Below are positions 25,201 through 37,061 of a stretch of 64,000 nt of DNA, in pieces. Under the pieces are notes generated by a model. The model saw only the letters and a list, made by a program, of their open reading frames with translations, was not told the DNA's origin and did no database searches. This stretch comes from Daphnia pulex. Lineage: Eukaryota; Arthropoda; Branchiopoda; Diplostraca; Daphniidae. A program made the position numbers and the translations under genes. The stretch lies in contig NC_060023.1 in the NCBI RefSeq assembly GCF_021134715.1, positions 5,270,001-5,334,000 of the forward strand, given 5' to 3'. Position 1 is the stretch's first letter; each line of letters begins with the position of its first letter.

Positions 25201-28200
25201 TTGCATTATTTAGCAGCAGACCACGTTTCCTATAAATAATACAAAACATGATGTGTAACAACAATAGCGATCACCATCAAACAACAGGCAAAAGAACAAA
25301 AGCTGAGCCAACTGGTTCAACTTACCTGCCAAACTTATTGGCGACGAAGCCACCACCAAAGCCACCAATCATCCCACCGATAGCGAAAATGGAAACAGCG
25401 ATAGAAAAGATGATTTTCTCCCAACCATCGGCTATTTCCACTCCATATCGGCTGTAGTAGGCTGACTTGATGAAGCTTTCAATCACCTAAATTCGAAAAC
25501 AAAAATATTTTTAAAATCAAATTTAGAGCTCACGGGTTGTAGTTCCAGATGACAAAATACTTGCCCCTTGTGGTGCGTTGATGACTCCCGTATTGTAGCC
25601 GAACTGAAGCATTCCCAGCACGGCCGCAAATATGGCATAGATGAGGAACCCCGTCAGGCCCTAGAATTGATTGCAAGAACGAGGACACAAACGCGGGTTA
25701 GTTACCGATTGATGGCTAATAATTGAATTGTTTGTGGCTAGAGTTTAGATTGTCATTCGATTCTTCAGCCTCTCTGCTCTTCTCCTGCTGCAGTTCCTTC
25801 ACATGATACGACTTGGAATCAAAAGATTCACATCACGATTTCCAAACAGAGGGTTACCATTTAATGGAATAACAAGTCAAGAAAGTTGGTAGACAAAATT
25901 GCACCAACTGACAACATTCTTTGAACAAAGGCTCTACACTATTGTGTGTAGCATTAAATATCAAAGAATAGCGATCTCGTGTCAACAAAACAAATCAGAC
26001 AAAACGCAGTCGGTATAATCAAGCACACAAACTGAAGACGGGGGAAAAAAAAGAACAGCGCGCGCGCACACACACACCTTGTTCGACTCCATTGTAATTG
26101 TAGAAACTCTTGTTATTAAAAATAGGGGCTAAAAAGAAAAGTCAACATGGGCAGAGAAGTTGGTGGGACTAGCAGCTGGCTCGCATGCACAGCAGCTGAC
26201 TGTCACCAACCGATTCAAAACCCCCCCAAAAGAGCGGTGGGTAGTTACCCCCAACCCTTCTTCTTCTTCTTCTTTTTCCCGTTGTTCTCCCCGTGCTTGC
26301 CGTGCGTGCAGTGGACGGGCCAATGCAGTATTTTTCCAGCTCACTTGGTATGTTTGATCAAAGTCAATGGGGGAGGGCGAGCGGAACACAGGAGAAGAAA
26401 AGGCGCACACACCCACACACACACACACACAAACGAACTGAAATTGATGGAGACGGGCATTGTTGATGGGCAACGGATGCATTCCAACCCAAAAAAGGCG
26501 GCCGTAAGAAAATGAAAAGGCACGTCGATGATGACGACGTACAAAGCAAATGAACGTCAAAAGTAAATCAAATAAAAAATGGCCTAACAACATTCATCGA
26601 GGTTCCAATACTACTCTCTTTTCCTCTCTATAGACTCTTAGGTCTATTAAGGTTAAGCCAATCATCCCTGAAAAAATCTTAATGCAACTGAAGTAATATG
26701 TCGAAGGCAACCATGCGAAAAAAAATTCAAAAGCGTTCAACGTTGACTGATATTGGCAGTCAATCCGCAAAAATAAAAATAATTCAAATCGAATAAGAAT
26801 TGGCATCGACATTGAGAAATGGCGGGCTAGGGCTACCTGTTCGAGCAGTCTGAGTTTCCTACGCCGATTCTGCTCTTGTAATTTGTCGATGCAATCGCGC
26901 AGATCGTCAATGTCCTCCTTGACGTGGTGGACCGATTCCACGTCGTGTCGCATGGTCGACATGTCACGTTTCATGTCGCTCACCTGTCATCATCAACGGG
27001 AACAATGCCCATTCATCGTCAAAGAGGATTGGCATATTTAAATCGATTGGGCTAAGAAAAATGACTTGGCAAGAATTTGGGATTTTTGTTTTGTTTCTCA
27101 GCTGACCTCATTTTGACAAGACTCGACGGATCGAGTCAACTCCTGCAACTGCGTGCGGATCTCGCAGAGGGCGGGGCAAACGACGGGTGCCATTTCCAAG
27201 GAAGTTTGGAGTTGAATGGCGTGCGTATGGCCGCCGTGATTAGTGTGATTGCCGTCGCGCTGCTGTAATTGAACTTGCTGCTGCTGTTGCTGGTGCTGCT
27301 GATGATGATGATGTTGCTGCTGGAGGTGGGCTAGGCTATTGCTGACGCTGGCCGGCAGCGGCATGGCCGAAGGAGCCGTCGGCTGCATCAGGAATGGCGG
27401 CCCGAAAGACATGAGAGGCAGCAGTTGTTGCTGTTGCTGCTGCTGCTGTTGCGGCAGCAGTAACGAGGTCGAAACTCCGCCTAGAGGGGCGTTCATCAGA
27501 AGGGAACTGCCGGATGAATTGGGGGCCAAGACGGGTCCCGTTAACTGCCGCATTTCGCCGGATCCTTGATCGAAACGTTGCAGCGTTCCCATCACGGGTG
27601 GCAATTGGAAAACTCCACCAGGCGGAGGCAAACTTCTTCTGTTTTTGGTTTGTTTTTGTTTTTTCATTTCAACACAAGACAGCGAGCGCCACCAGACGTC
27701 GGGAGATTAAAATAAAAGAGCCGGACCCATTATCAAAAAAAGAAAAAAAAAAGTACCGCACGTGTGCATAAAAGAATTAGTCTAGTCCTATCGTACGGCT
27801 GACTGTATACGGTAAAAAAGAAAATCACGTCTATATAAAGCTATAGGCCATGCCATGACGGCACAGAGAGAAGCGCCAAAGTATTGATCACTTACCCACC
27901 ATCTCCTGCGTGTTGGCTATATGCAGGGCGAGCCCGCCGTGTAGATAGCATGTTGAAAATAGAGCAGCCGAATAAAAAAAGAAAAAAAAAGTAAAGAATA
28001 GAAAAAAAATTCAAAAAAAGTTGTGTATACACAGCATTAAGCGTCACACGAAAGAATAACGACAGTTTCTCTCTCCCTCTTCCTTTTTTGGTGGGGGGCG
28101 TATGAAATCGGTACTTGTCTAACAGCAAACGTTCTCCGAATGGATGAAATGTAGATTTCACGTAGCTTTATATATAGACCGAACTGTCTGAAACGTCGAG

Positions 28201-31200
28201 GTGGCTCATCGTGTCACTTTCACTTTTATGCTTTTTTATACGGAATCGTTCCGTTCTAGAGTGTATATAGGGTGCAAGCAGGATCAATATTCAATTTTAG
28301 CTGGAGCATTTTTTTTTACTATAGTCGACCACCAAGAAAAAGGAAAACAAACATGGTGGTCTTTCCATGGAAATGAAACAATCTTTCAGATATTTGGTGG
28401 GTTCCAACACAGCTACATCAGATGTACCATAGTGTGCAGTTAATATCTGAGGTCAACACTACCGAATACCGACTTGGTGAAGGAAGAAAATGATATGAGA
28501 GGAGAACGAAAAAATCTATCCATAAATGCACTGGCTTAGTTGAAAAACTGCTGCTGCCGTCGAAAAAAGCCTCGGCCCACTTGGTTAGAGCATTTCTATC
28601 CAACATGAGCGGTCCGACTCATGATTTATCATTCCACCCTGGACTGATTCGTCGTTTCTCATGTACCCAACCCAAATCTAACAGGAACCAACAAACCCAA
28701 GTCACGCCATCAATAACTCTTCCATCAGAGCGCACGAGTACCTCCTGGACTGGTCCCCCCCCCCCCTCTTTAAACTCGAAGGGGAAAAACTGAAGCCTTT
28801 CGTGCTTACATCCAACCTTACAATTCCACGATTCATCTTTTGAAAGGTATGCACATAAAGAAGTGGAAGCAATCATATTGATGACAAATCTTGGAGAACA
28901 CAAAAAAGGAGAATCCAACGTAAAAGAAACGAATGAACGGACGGAGAGCTGAGCTGACCTGGTCCGATGAGACGAACGGGCATCTTTGATGGTGATGTTG
29001 CCCGCCGATGACGTGGTGGTGGCAACAGTGTCCTGTCCGTCATTCGATTCCAGCCAGTCCTGATTGGCTTGGAAGACGCGGGCCAGAACATCCGACTGGC
29101 GGCCGTTGTGATTCAACCAGTGCGAACGTTTGATGGGTCGATGGAGAGACAAGGTGTGAGGCGGATCTCCGGATGGAAATTGTTCGTTGGCATTGTCAGC
29201 AAACGATCCGACCGCTCCACCTGCCGGCCGAAAGAGGACACCCGCCGACGCCGTCGTGGCCGTCGAGTAGTGATCACGATATTGTCCGTTATTGCCTTTG
29301 GCACCTTCGCCAAACTGCGGCTGAGGCGGCAGGGTCGCATAGCGGCCCGACGTGCACGAGCTCAGATTCTCATAGTCGGACGTGTCGGACGAATCGAGGG
29401 TCCGGCTCTTGGGTTTGGGAGTGCCGCCACCCGAGATCGTGTTAGCGCCGGCACATGTGACGGGCTTATTCGCTGCCGATGCCAACGGCCGGAACGTCGT
29501 TAGCTGAACTGTAAAACAATTGGCATGACTAATTTACTAAAACCACGGAAATTCATTTCATTTCGTCTTTCTCTCAATACAACTGGCCCCCATCGGCAGA
29601 TTTCGTCGTTTTTTTTTCGGTTTTTAATTTGGAGGAGACGTCCATGCAGAGAATGAAACGTTCGTTTGTTCAAAGTTAACTTTTAGATTTGATTTCCTTG
29701 TGTAGTAGTAGTAGTAGTAGCAGGAGAGCGGCATTTTCTTGCACACAATAACGTCTGTCGGTATCATGGTGCGACACTCGGCAAAAGACGTCAGCCAAAA
29801 CTTTGCCAGCAATAGCCCGTTTGAGGCAAAGTTGGATGGGATCAATAGCTAAGACGAATCTACATCAAAGTCAACTTGGCCTCCCCCTCCCCTCCCTCGT
29901 CCCCAAAGAAAAACAAAATGTAACCCAACAAGAACCAAGAAACTGTGATTGTTGACTTGGTAGTCTTTTTGACGTCCATCACGGTTTGTATGAGAAAACA
30001 AAGCAAACAGACAAGGCTATTATTTACAACGACGTTCTCTTTGCCTTGTAGACATCAGCCGAGCTGACATGCTACTCGTCTGATTTCGCGCAAAAGCCAA
30101 AACCAACCCGACACCCCAGTTTCATTTCCTCCCCCCAAAAAAGGTGTTTCACGTCCGACTCACTCTCAGCTATTTAATATATAAAGCCCTTCATAACCTA
30201 TCCAAGGAAATGTCCAAATCCATCCCATGGTATTACGTTCCTTTTTCCTTTGAATCAATAGAAAATTGAATCGACTTTTATAGGTACGACGATTCGGCCA
30301 ATCAAAAGTTGCGTAAACCCATAGTCGGATGGATAGGCCCATTTTTGAGTTGAACTAGAACAGACATCTGGATGTAATATAGATCTAACAGACACAGGGC
30401 TGAAGGAAAAAAAAAAACAACAAAAACAAGAGTGTTGTGTATGTACCCGTGTCGGTGGCGTACCAGGCGGCGCCAGCTCCTGCAGCCCCGGTCCGGCTGG
30501 CAGTCAGGACTGGAGCGAGGTTGCCGGACCGGGCGGCGGCAGCGGCGGCTGTGGCTGCGACGGTGGCCGCCGCAGCAGCCGCGCTGGCAGCGTTGGGGCT
30601 GGCGATGTGATGGGAAGAAGCGCTGGGTGGCGAGTCGGAATCGGAATCGCGACACCTCCGCATGTGAGGAGGTGGATCGAACGACGTCGTGGACGATGGA
30701 AAGGAGACGAAGAGCGGCGGCAAAGGCGGCGGCGTGATGCTCGGGCAAGGCGGCGAACTGCTCAGACTGTGCTGACTCGACGAAATCAATTCCTCCACGT
30801 CTTCCGTTTCGCTCTCCGTTTCAATTTCTTCAGACTCTGGCTCGTCCTCGGCGTCGGCGTCAGAGTCTTGGCCCGTCCTGGCCACTCCTGGGCCGTCGCG
30901 GTATTGCGGCTCAAAAGGGCGCGGATAATATTCTGGAATGTTGTCGTCCGGATCTCGACTGCTGGCGCCGAAGGAAGAACTTGCGCTTGCTGTTGCACCA
31001 CCACCACCACCACCAGCAGCAGCACTACTCGTTTGAACGTTCAAACTGAATCCGGAGGCCACTAATTGGGCGCAACACGTATTGAACACCACCCAATAGG
31101 AGCTGTTGATTCGTAATCCTCCGCCGAATGCGGATGCTCCTCCGATGGGTGGGTGAGCTCGACTGTTTTCACTCGACTGCAAATCCGCCGGATGCGATGA

Positions 31201-34200
31201 GAGCCGCTGGTGGCAGCAGAGATCCGTCGTCGTCGTCGTCGTCGGTGGCTCAACCCGATTGGCTTCCAATTGCGGATGTTTGTGGACAATTGGCCGTCGA
31301 TGCGGTTGACTGCGATCCAGCGACTTTGAGCGTTCGGCCACGACTCCGAGTCTTTTGAGACGCTGGTGGGCGCCCGTCACGATGGGTCCTCTGCCGTTGG
31401 CAGCACTGCCGCCGCCGCCGGCGGCGCCGCTAGAGTAACGCTGCCGTCGTCTGCCGCGACGATGTTGACGTCGCCCCTGCAAGTCCACAGTGACTTGAGA
31501 CGTGGCGCTACGGACAGACGCGGCGGCGCCGTGCACCTTGATGATGCTGCGTGATGGCCGTGTGCGTGAGGCCTGCGTGTGCGCGCCCCCACCACACCAG
31601 CACGCGACTTGTGGCCTCCACTCACTTCTTATTCGTCACCCGCCACCGCCACCGCCAAAACTTATTGGCCGGCCCACCCAACAAAAGATTCGCAAACTTT
31701 TGAAACAACTCGCTCGTCCTCCGATTTCGCTTCTTTCATCGGCCAAAGATTTTCCAAAGATTTTGGCATCGACCGAAAATAGTCGCACACTAGTCGATCA
31801 AATGCTGAGCTGCTGGTGGTGATTTCTTTGAAGAACAATCTGACAAGCACAGGACACAGGTTTTTTTTTTTTTTTTAAGAGCGACTCGTTGGAAATGATT
31901 TCAGTCTTCTTCTTCTTCTTCTTCTTCTTTTATCACCGTTTCTTTCTGATCCCCTTCGCTTTCGGGCGACTGTCCTTCGGGACTGTGTCAGAACAAGAGG
32001 GGTTGCCGCATCCCGACTCCTGCATCAGAAACAGCAGCCTTATCCGACATCCGTCGGATTGTTAAAGTTGCGGGCAATCGTCAACTCTCTGTGGGGACGG
32101 GACAAACAACCATGACAAACGCATCCAATAGCCAAACATTTCGTTTCTCCTTTTTTGGCGTGTGTAATGCAGAGAATGAAATATACACATGATGTGGAGA
32201 GTTTATAGAGATTCAAAAACGTATAAATCCATGTCAAACGCTTGATTTTCGTTCCGGCAATCAATCAGAAAGGAAAAAAAATAAGTAGATCATTCAGAAC
32301 GATCACGAAGCAATTCGTTATAGAACGCGAGCAATGAAAAAAGAAAAGAAAAACAAATGATTTCAATTTTTCATGCAAATTTCGTCATTATGCATATCAT
32401 CAAGTAAAGGCACAAAAGAAATTGACAAAAGCACAAATTTCGAACCATCCGATCATCAAGCCGATAGGAATAAAATGATGGCGAATTGTGACAAATTTGC
32501 GTTCGTGCAAAAATCTCGACTCGGCGGAAAACTGAAAAGAAAACACAGAGCGCATGGCCAATAAGATATAGAGCGAGACTGCGAGAGGTATAGGATATTA
32601 TACCGTGGACAAAAAAATAGGACGATAGAGACTCGTAAAGCAAATGGCAAATCTAAACTACAGAGAGCGAAGAGGTCTATAAGAACAGCGTAGAACGTCT
32701 TATTTCTTTTCTTTTTCCGTTCAGATGGTCCATTGCGGCGTTCCTCGGTCACCACTTTGCCGACTAAAGATAGCATCAAATCACAAAAAAAGAAAGAAAG
32801 GCGCACTCATTTCAGTTGTGTCCCGACCAATTTCACGTAGACTCCTGGGGGCTCCAAAGACACACGGAAGGAAAAAAACAGGAACACGCCGCGAGGTAAA
32901 AAGAAAAAGAAAAAAAAAAAACGATAAAATAAAAAGACCAGTGACCTGACTTTTACATTGGGTTGCGGTACTGGAGGGAGACATTCATTCCACTAGCGGC
33001 TGGCGATGGCTGTCAGGCGAGGCGGTTACCTTGCTCACACGACGCGCTCAAATGACCCAATGGCCGAATGATACAGATTCGGAAGAGTGCAGTGCTTTAT
33101 GTAGGGTGCCTGTTGTTACCAACCGTAACTATTTAGGGCCGTGAGTATGAGCAAAAAAACTACCGGAAAGGTTGCCGTCGATTTCTTGATACTAAATAAT
33201 GAATGCATATCCATCAACCATTTAATCCTTCCGTGGTTGAGTGAACTACCGTACTCTATCAATTACCGTCTTTTTTTCAGCGAAACGAAAGACGGCTTAA
33301 CCTTTTTGATTTTGTATTTTTCGTTGTGGATTAACCCACAAGTGTAATATTGACACTCGGTCTAACATGTGGAATGATAAGTAAGCTAGCTGTATTATCA
33401 TATCGTCCTCCCAATCATTCACAGTCTATATTCCTACGAGGTTTTCTCGATTCAAATTTGTTTCTTTTTCCTTTTTCGGCGAAATCAGTTCGTTGATGGA
33501 AGGGTGCTGTAGCATGGATACGACCACTGACCTATCAACATAGCCACTATTCACGCGATGTAGGCAATGTAATTTCAAACCGACGGTTTTGGGTATACAA
33601 AACAAATGGGGTGCATTGCATTAAATCAAAACGGCGTTTCATCATCGCTCTCAAATAGCCAAACACGACGGAAAGTGTAGAACCCCAATTTCTGTTCTAA
33701 TCGACAGATGGAATGAAATTCCACGCTAGACCCACAGTGAATTCGTTACGGGGTTTCAGAGGCGAGGTCACCTGACACTCGATTCGAGCGCCAACCTCGT
33801 CTCGTTTTCTCGTACACCAAGTCTATATAGAACAGAAGAGTAGAACCCCCCCACCCCATAGAACTATAAGTACGTAGCTCTCGTCAGACGATATCTCTCT
33901 CTCTCTACGTGGTTGGCTGCTTGGCTACTAAATAGAATTAGGTTAATTAAATTGCCCGGCACGCTTTCCTTCCTACTTCCACGCTTCATATACGCACACA
34001 CTGGGTGTGTGCGTATATATGACGCTATATAGCTGCTGGGCTTGTCATAAATAAAAATACAGGAGTCACTGAGCGAAAAATCGAGCGACTTGCACGATCC
34101 TCTACTTTTTCCACCCCCGTCTTCTTCTAGATTGTGTCGCACACTGGACGACCGGTACAAAGAGAAACATGCAACTTCTTGGCATGTCGAAAAGGAATGG

Positions 34201-37061
34201 CTTGTTCAATTCCAGCTGGCATTTCAATGTAGACAGCAGCAGCAGCAGCAGCAGTACTATTTAGTGGATATGTGAGTCTCCCACCCCCCCCCCCCCATTT
34301 CTGCCCAGCCACAGCCAAGTTCGGCCAGCCAGAAAGATGGCCAACTTTGGAGTCTGTCCTGCTTTGCATGAAAACAGGATCGATGGCAACCGCTCCCGAC
34401 TACTGTGGCTTTCCAATATTTGTTATGTTGTGGTTATGCAGCCCGAAAAACAAACTGGTCCATCGGCTAAGAAGAAAGCGCGGCCCACTGTTGTGAGCAC
34501 ACAAAGGCACTGGGAGATGATTGGAAAGTTTGGCTGGACTATATGTCCGTCGAGCGCAGCAAACGACGGGCACGTGAAGGGAAATTCAATCTTGATGGTG
34601 GGGCAAACGACCCGGGTAGATTCTAAACTAAACACCCGTGTGTGTATCTACTAGTAGTACAATCGCCTGGCCGGTTTGAATACGATAGATAAAGTATATG
34701 GTTGATGCGCGCGAGCAGCACTGCTACAGCCTCAACGACGGGCCGGAAAGGACCTCGGTCTTCTTATTGATCTGTCCATGGCAAGGAAGGAAGGAAGGGA
34801 TGGAGGGACGACGAACCACCGCCGTTCGTCCACGCTTTCACGTTAGAAATATGTCGCTCAGGCCAATTCTTCATATATCAGAGATGCTACTACTTGGGGG
34901 CCTCTCTCTCTCTCTCTCTCGGCTCCTCAGGATGTGCAGCGAATGACAAGAGAGAGACTTAGAGATATGAAACGAGAGTGTGTGTGTGTGTGTGTTGGGA
35001 GTTATGCAGCGAGTGAAGGTCATTAGCCGGGCGAACGAGACAAGCGTGAAAAAAGGACGGGCGCAAGAGCAACAGTGGCAGACTTTTGGAAGAGATCCAT
35101 CGATCGATAGCCATTACTGGAATTGAAAAGACAAAAAAAGAGAAAGAGAAAGAAAAGAAGAAGAAGAATGGGAGGAGGAAACAAGGTAACAGCAAATCGT
35201 GTTCTGTTTTTATGTCCACTTGATCCAAATCTATCCGGATCGGAAACTTAGTGGATACCTTCGACATAGACAAGGAAGAGATGGTGGGTGGGTGAGGGGC
35301 GCCATAAAAGAATATGACAAGAGCATAGGATAAAAAAAAGAAAAAGTAGTTCAAAAAACAAGGAATAAAAAAGTCCCACAACTGGGATGCGCCACTTGAT
35401 CCGCCAATGCGGATAAAGAGTAAACGGTCTCAACGCGCTACCACCACAAACTTCCAACACACACACAAGAAATCTTCTTCAAAATAGCTATCGACTATAG
35501 CTCTTTACACACACAAAAGAAGAACGGGCTTGGTGTGATCTCCGCTTCGAAAAATAAAATTCCTACCGGCCTGTTTTGCTGTCAAATCTTTTGGACTTTT
35601 CACCAAATAAGTTCAAAAGTCCTCAGAATGAGACCTGCGTAATATACAACTTGGCTTTTGAAGAGTAGTACTATAGTAGTAGCGTTTGTATAGAGTGCCC
35701 TCACAAAGGATTTTTTTTTTTCTTAGCCGAAAAAGTGGAGATGGTGAAGTGATGACGTGAAACTATTGTGTCGAAAACTTGCGCTTCTCTCCGAAAATGC
35801 TCAATAAAAAGCCGGCAACTTATTTCTTTCCCAAGTTCTTCTTCTTCTTCGCGGAAGAAGCGAGGCGGGTCTTATCTACAAGGCCAAGAAATGAGAACCA
35901 ACTGTTATCCGTGGCGTATTCTCTTCCAAGACATTCCGACGCCCGTTAATTGCCGTGGGTTGAGGCTCCGCAGTTTGGCCAGGATGCATCAAAGACGCTT
36001 GAGCTCTATCGGTCGGTTGCGCTACTTATTTATTTTTTCATTATGCGCAAACTTTGACGAGAGAGAGTCTGAGATGTGCGCGAGAACAAAACCAGAAATG
36101 ACGGGATGAAAAAGACGACGGAGCGGAGGACGTCCGATCGATTTTTTTCCCCTCCGCTCAGCTCTTCCTTTTTGGGGGCGGTCTGGCCGCCTTAACAGAG
36201 AAATTAATCAAGAGTCGCAGGGGCGTGTCTGATGCGGCAAATTGTGGGACCGTGAGGTGCTGCGGGCCGACTCCTAAGCCAGGCCCATTTATTACATGTC
36301 CTCCTGAAGGAGGCTGGACGTATTATACGACGTGCCAGCGACTCACGACAAAATGTAGATCGTGCCGCTGGCCCTGTTGCCCATGTAGTATACGTTCCTT
36401 TTCTTTCTTCTCCTTTTGTCCAGCGCTCGTAATTAAGAAAAATTACTTGCCATCCCACTCATTACGTTTTCCAATATATATGAACGCGCCATAGGCAAAT
36501 ATGTAACAACAGTCAAGGCCTGGTGGGACGTGAATTGATTCGTTTTTAGATTAAAGTCATTTAGACTCTATGGGGTCTATATCGGGTTACTTCATAAACA
36601 GCGCTGACGACAATGAAAAATGAACTTGACGGGCTGCGCAACTTGAACAAATGACGAATTCAGTTTCGAAAAAAAAAAAACATTTCAAAAAATCAGCGAC
36701 GATCAACAAGCAGAAAACTACACAAGTCGATACAATTATTCAGACTCGTTTCATGCAGATAAGACAAAATTAAAAAAAAAAAGCAATTCGTAAAAAGATT
36801 CAATGTGATACGTAGGAACAAATGCTGTTCGCACATGCAGGGTGATGCGGGACGATCATAACATCATTCTGCCTGTAAATAATAAAAGGCAATGCACGAC
36901 AACTTTGTCGCTTCTGTTTGTTTTGTTTTTCTACGCGTCGCCAAACATATAACAACCACAGCAACGTGCGCCTTTCTGCCAGTTGTTTATCGGAACAGTC
37001 GGGAATAAGTAGATTGAAATGAATCACTTACCGATTTCTTGAGCATCCCTTCGTCTCCCAT
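22203..37061 (-). CDS. Glut1: Facilitative glucose transporter, GLUT1-type, with a long N-terminal isoform
   Basis: This is a plasma-membrane sugar uniporter of the SLC2/MFS family. Transporter exons: 26092-26078 (MESNK), 25660-25565, 25486-25326, 25229-25105, 25038-24868, 24807-24700, 24612-24550, 24391-24284, 24199-24116, 24052-23913, 23807-23604, 23528-23392, 22353-22203. They give 520 residues. Visible motifs in order: [83 protein letters not shown] and [14 protein letters not shown] in helix 7 and the PETK motif fit class I glucose carriers. The first transporter exon opens in phase 0, so upstream exons 37061-37032, 31536-30447, 29508-28959, 27638-27107 and 26983-26837 can replace MESNK. 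That predicts about 1,298 residues in all. The transporter core is near certain; the extension is inferred from phase agreement and splice signals. Confidence 0.93.
26078..26092 (-). CDS. Glut1: Short first coding exon (MESNK) of the glucose transporter
   Basis: ATGGAGTCGAACAAG ends at a GT donor inside a (GT)n tract (26061-26077). It splices in phase 0 to [11 protein letters not shown] at 25660, giving a normal GLUT N-terminus. A pyrimidine-rich acceptor (CTTTTCTTTTTAG) about 40 bases upstream suggests that the 5' UTR continues in an upstream exon. Confidence 0.75.
26837..26983 (-). CDS. Coiled-coil exon of the long transporter isoform
   Basis: This 49-codon exon lies between a GACAG acceptor and a GT donor and is phase 0 on both sides. 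Its product ([20 protein letters not shown], then [20 protein letters not shown] and a basic end) is heptad-like, charged and predicted helical. It continues the helix [12 protein letters not shown] that ends the exon upstream. Spliced forward it would place a short coiled coil immediately before the first membrane helix. Confidence 0.7.
27107..27638 (-). CDS. Gln/His-rich exon of the long transporter isoform
   Basis: This 532-base exon encodes proline-rich sequence ([17 protein letters not shown]), a run of nine glutamines, a His/Gln-rich block and a C-terminal helix ([20 protein letters not shown]). Its donor (GAG|GTCAGC) joins in phase to the coiled-coil exon. Its acceptor (AAAAACAG|A) has a poor pyrimidine tract, which is the weakest link in the chain. 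Two separate upstream exons both end in the matching phase 2, which supports it. I do not recognise a named domain. Confidence 0.65.
27896..27951 (-). CDS. Candidate alternative first exon ([13 protein letters not shown])
   Basis: An ATG at 27951 opens 18 codons and two bases before a consensus donor GTAAGT. Joined to the acceptor at 27638 it reads on in frame as [17 protein letters not shown]-like word lies about 220 bases upstream on the same strand. It would make a transporter isoform with an intermediate-length N-terminus. Confidence 0.5.
28165..28180 (-). promoter_or_regulatory. TATA-box-like element
   Basis: On the minus strand the sequence reads GGTCTATATATAAAGC. A start site about 30 bases downstream would give a 5' UTR of about 190 bases before the MLSTRR start. 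A similar TCTATATAAAGC word lies on the plus strand near 27829-27840, so the element is suggestive only. Confidence 0.4.
28959..29508 (-). CDS. Exon of the long transporter isoform (SDYENL segment)
   Basis: An acceptor TTTTACAG and a donor AG|GTCAGC bound 550 bases. The product begins [15 protein letters not shown], then has [31 protein letters not shown], alanine-rich stretches and [14 protein letters not shown]. The phase is 1 at entry and 2 at exit, matching both neighbours. The composition (Ser/Asp near Tyr, low hydrophobicity) suggests an intrinsically disordered cytoplasmic region. Longer open frame beyond the donor (28619-28958) is intronic read-through. Confidence 0.65.
30447..31536 (-). 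CDS. Large disordered exon of the long transporter isoform
   Basis: A 1,090-base exon with a GC-rich coding bias unlike the AT-rich flanks. The product includes [29 protein letters not shown], an acidic run ([20 protein letters not shown]), a proline block and an alanine-rich block. There is no ATG near its start, so it must receive its start from upstream. The acceptor chosen (CATCATCAAG|GTG at 31536) is phase 0. The frame stays open to 31639, so the true acceptor could be a little further upstream. The donor G|GTACAT at 30447 joins in phase 1 to the next exon. Function not recognised. Confidence 0.65.
31637..37031. other. Long intron or upstream region with simple repeats
   Basis: No protein-like frame is seen. 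It carries microsatellites: CTT repeats near 31905-31928, (CAG)7 near 34231-34252, (CT)n near 34904-34921 and (GT)n near 34978-34994. A 13-bp-arm hairpin lies at 33988-34018. If the 37032-37061 exon is real, this is an intron of the glucose transporter gene of about 5.5 kb. Confidence 0.5.
37032..37061 (-). CDS. Candidate first coding exon ([10 protein letters not shown])
   Basis: ATGGGAGACGAAGGGATGCT opens ten codons that end exactly at a consensus GTAAGT donor. Phase 0 fits the acceptor at 31536, giving [20 protein letters not shown]. The start context (GGAACATGG) is acceptable. It is the only nearby exon candidate I found that supplies an ATG to the large disordered exon. Confidence 0.5.

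Noticed and set aside
26050..26077. (GC)n/(GT)n tract as a Z-DNA regulatory element
   Set aside because: Simple microsatellite next to a donor site; nothing in the sequence shows regulation.
29069..29503. Plus-strand frame of 144 codons, Arg-rich
   Set aside because: It is the antisense of the GC-rich minus-strand exon at 28959-29508, with no family motif and no supported start or splice sites.
30432..31065. Plus-strand Arg/Trp-rich frames
   Set aside because: They are antisense by-products of the large minus-strand exon, whose codon bias and phase links are better supported.
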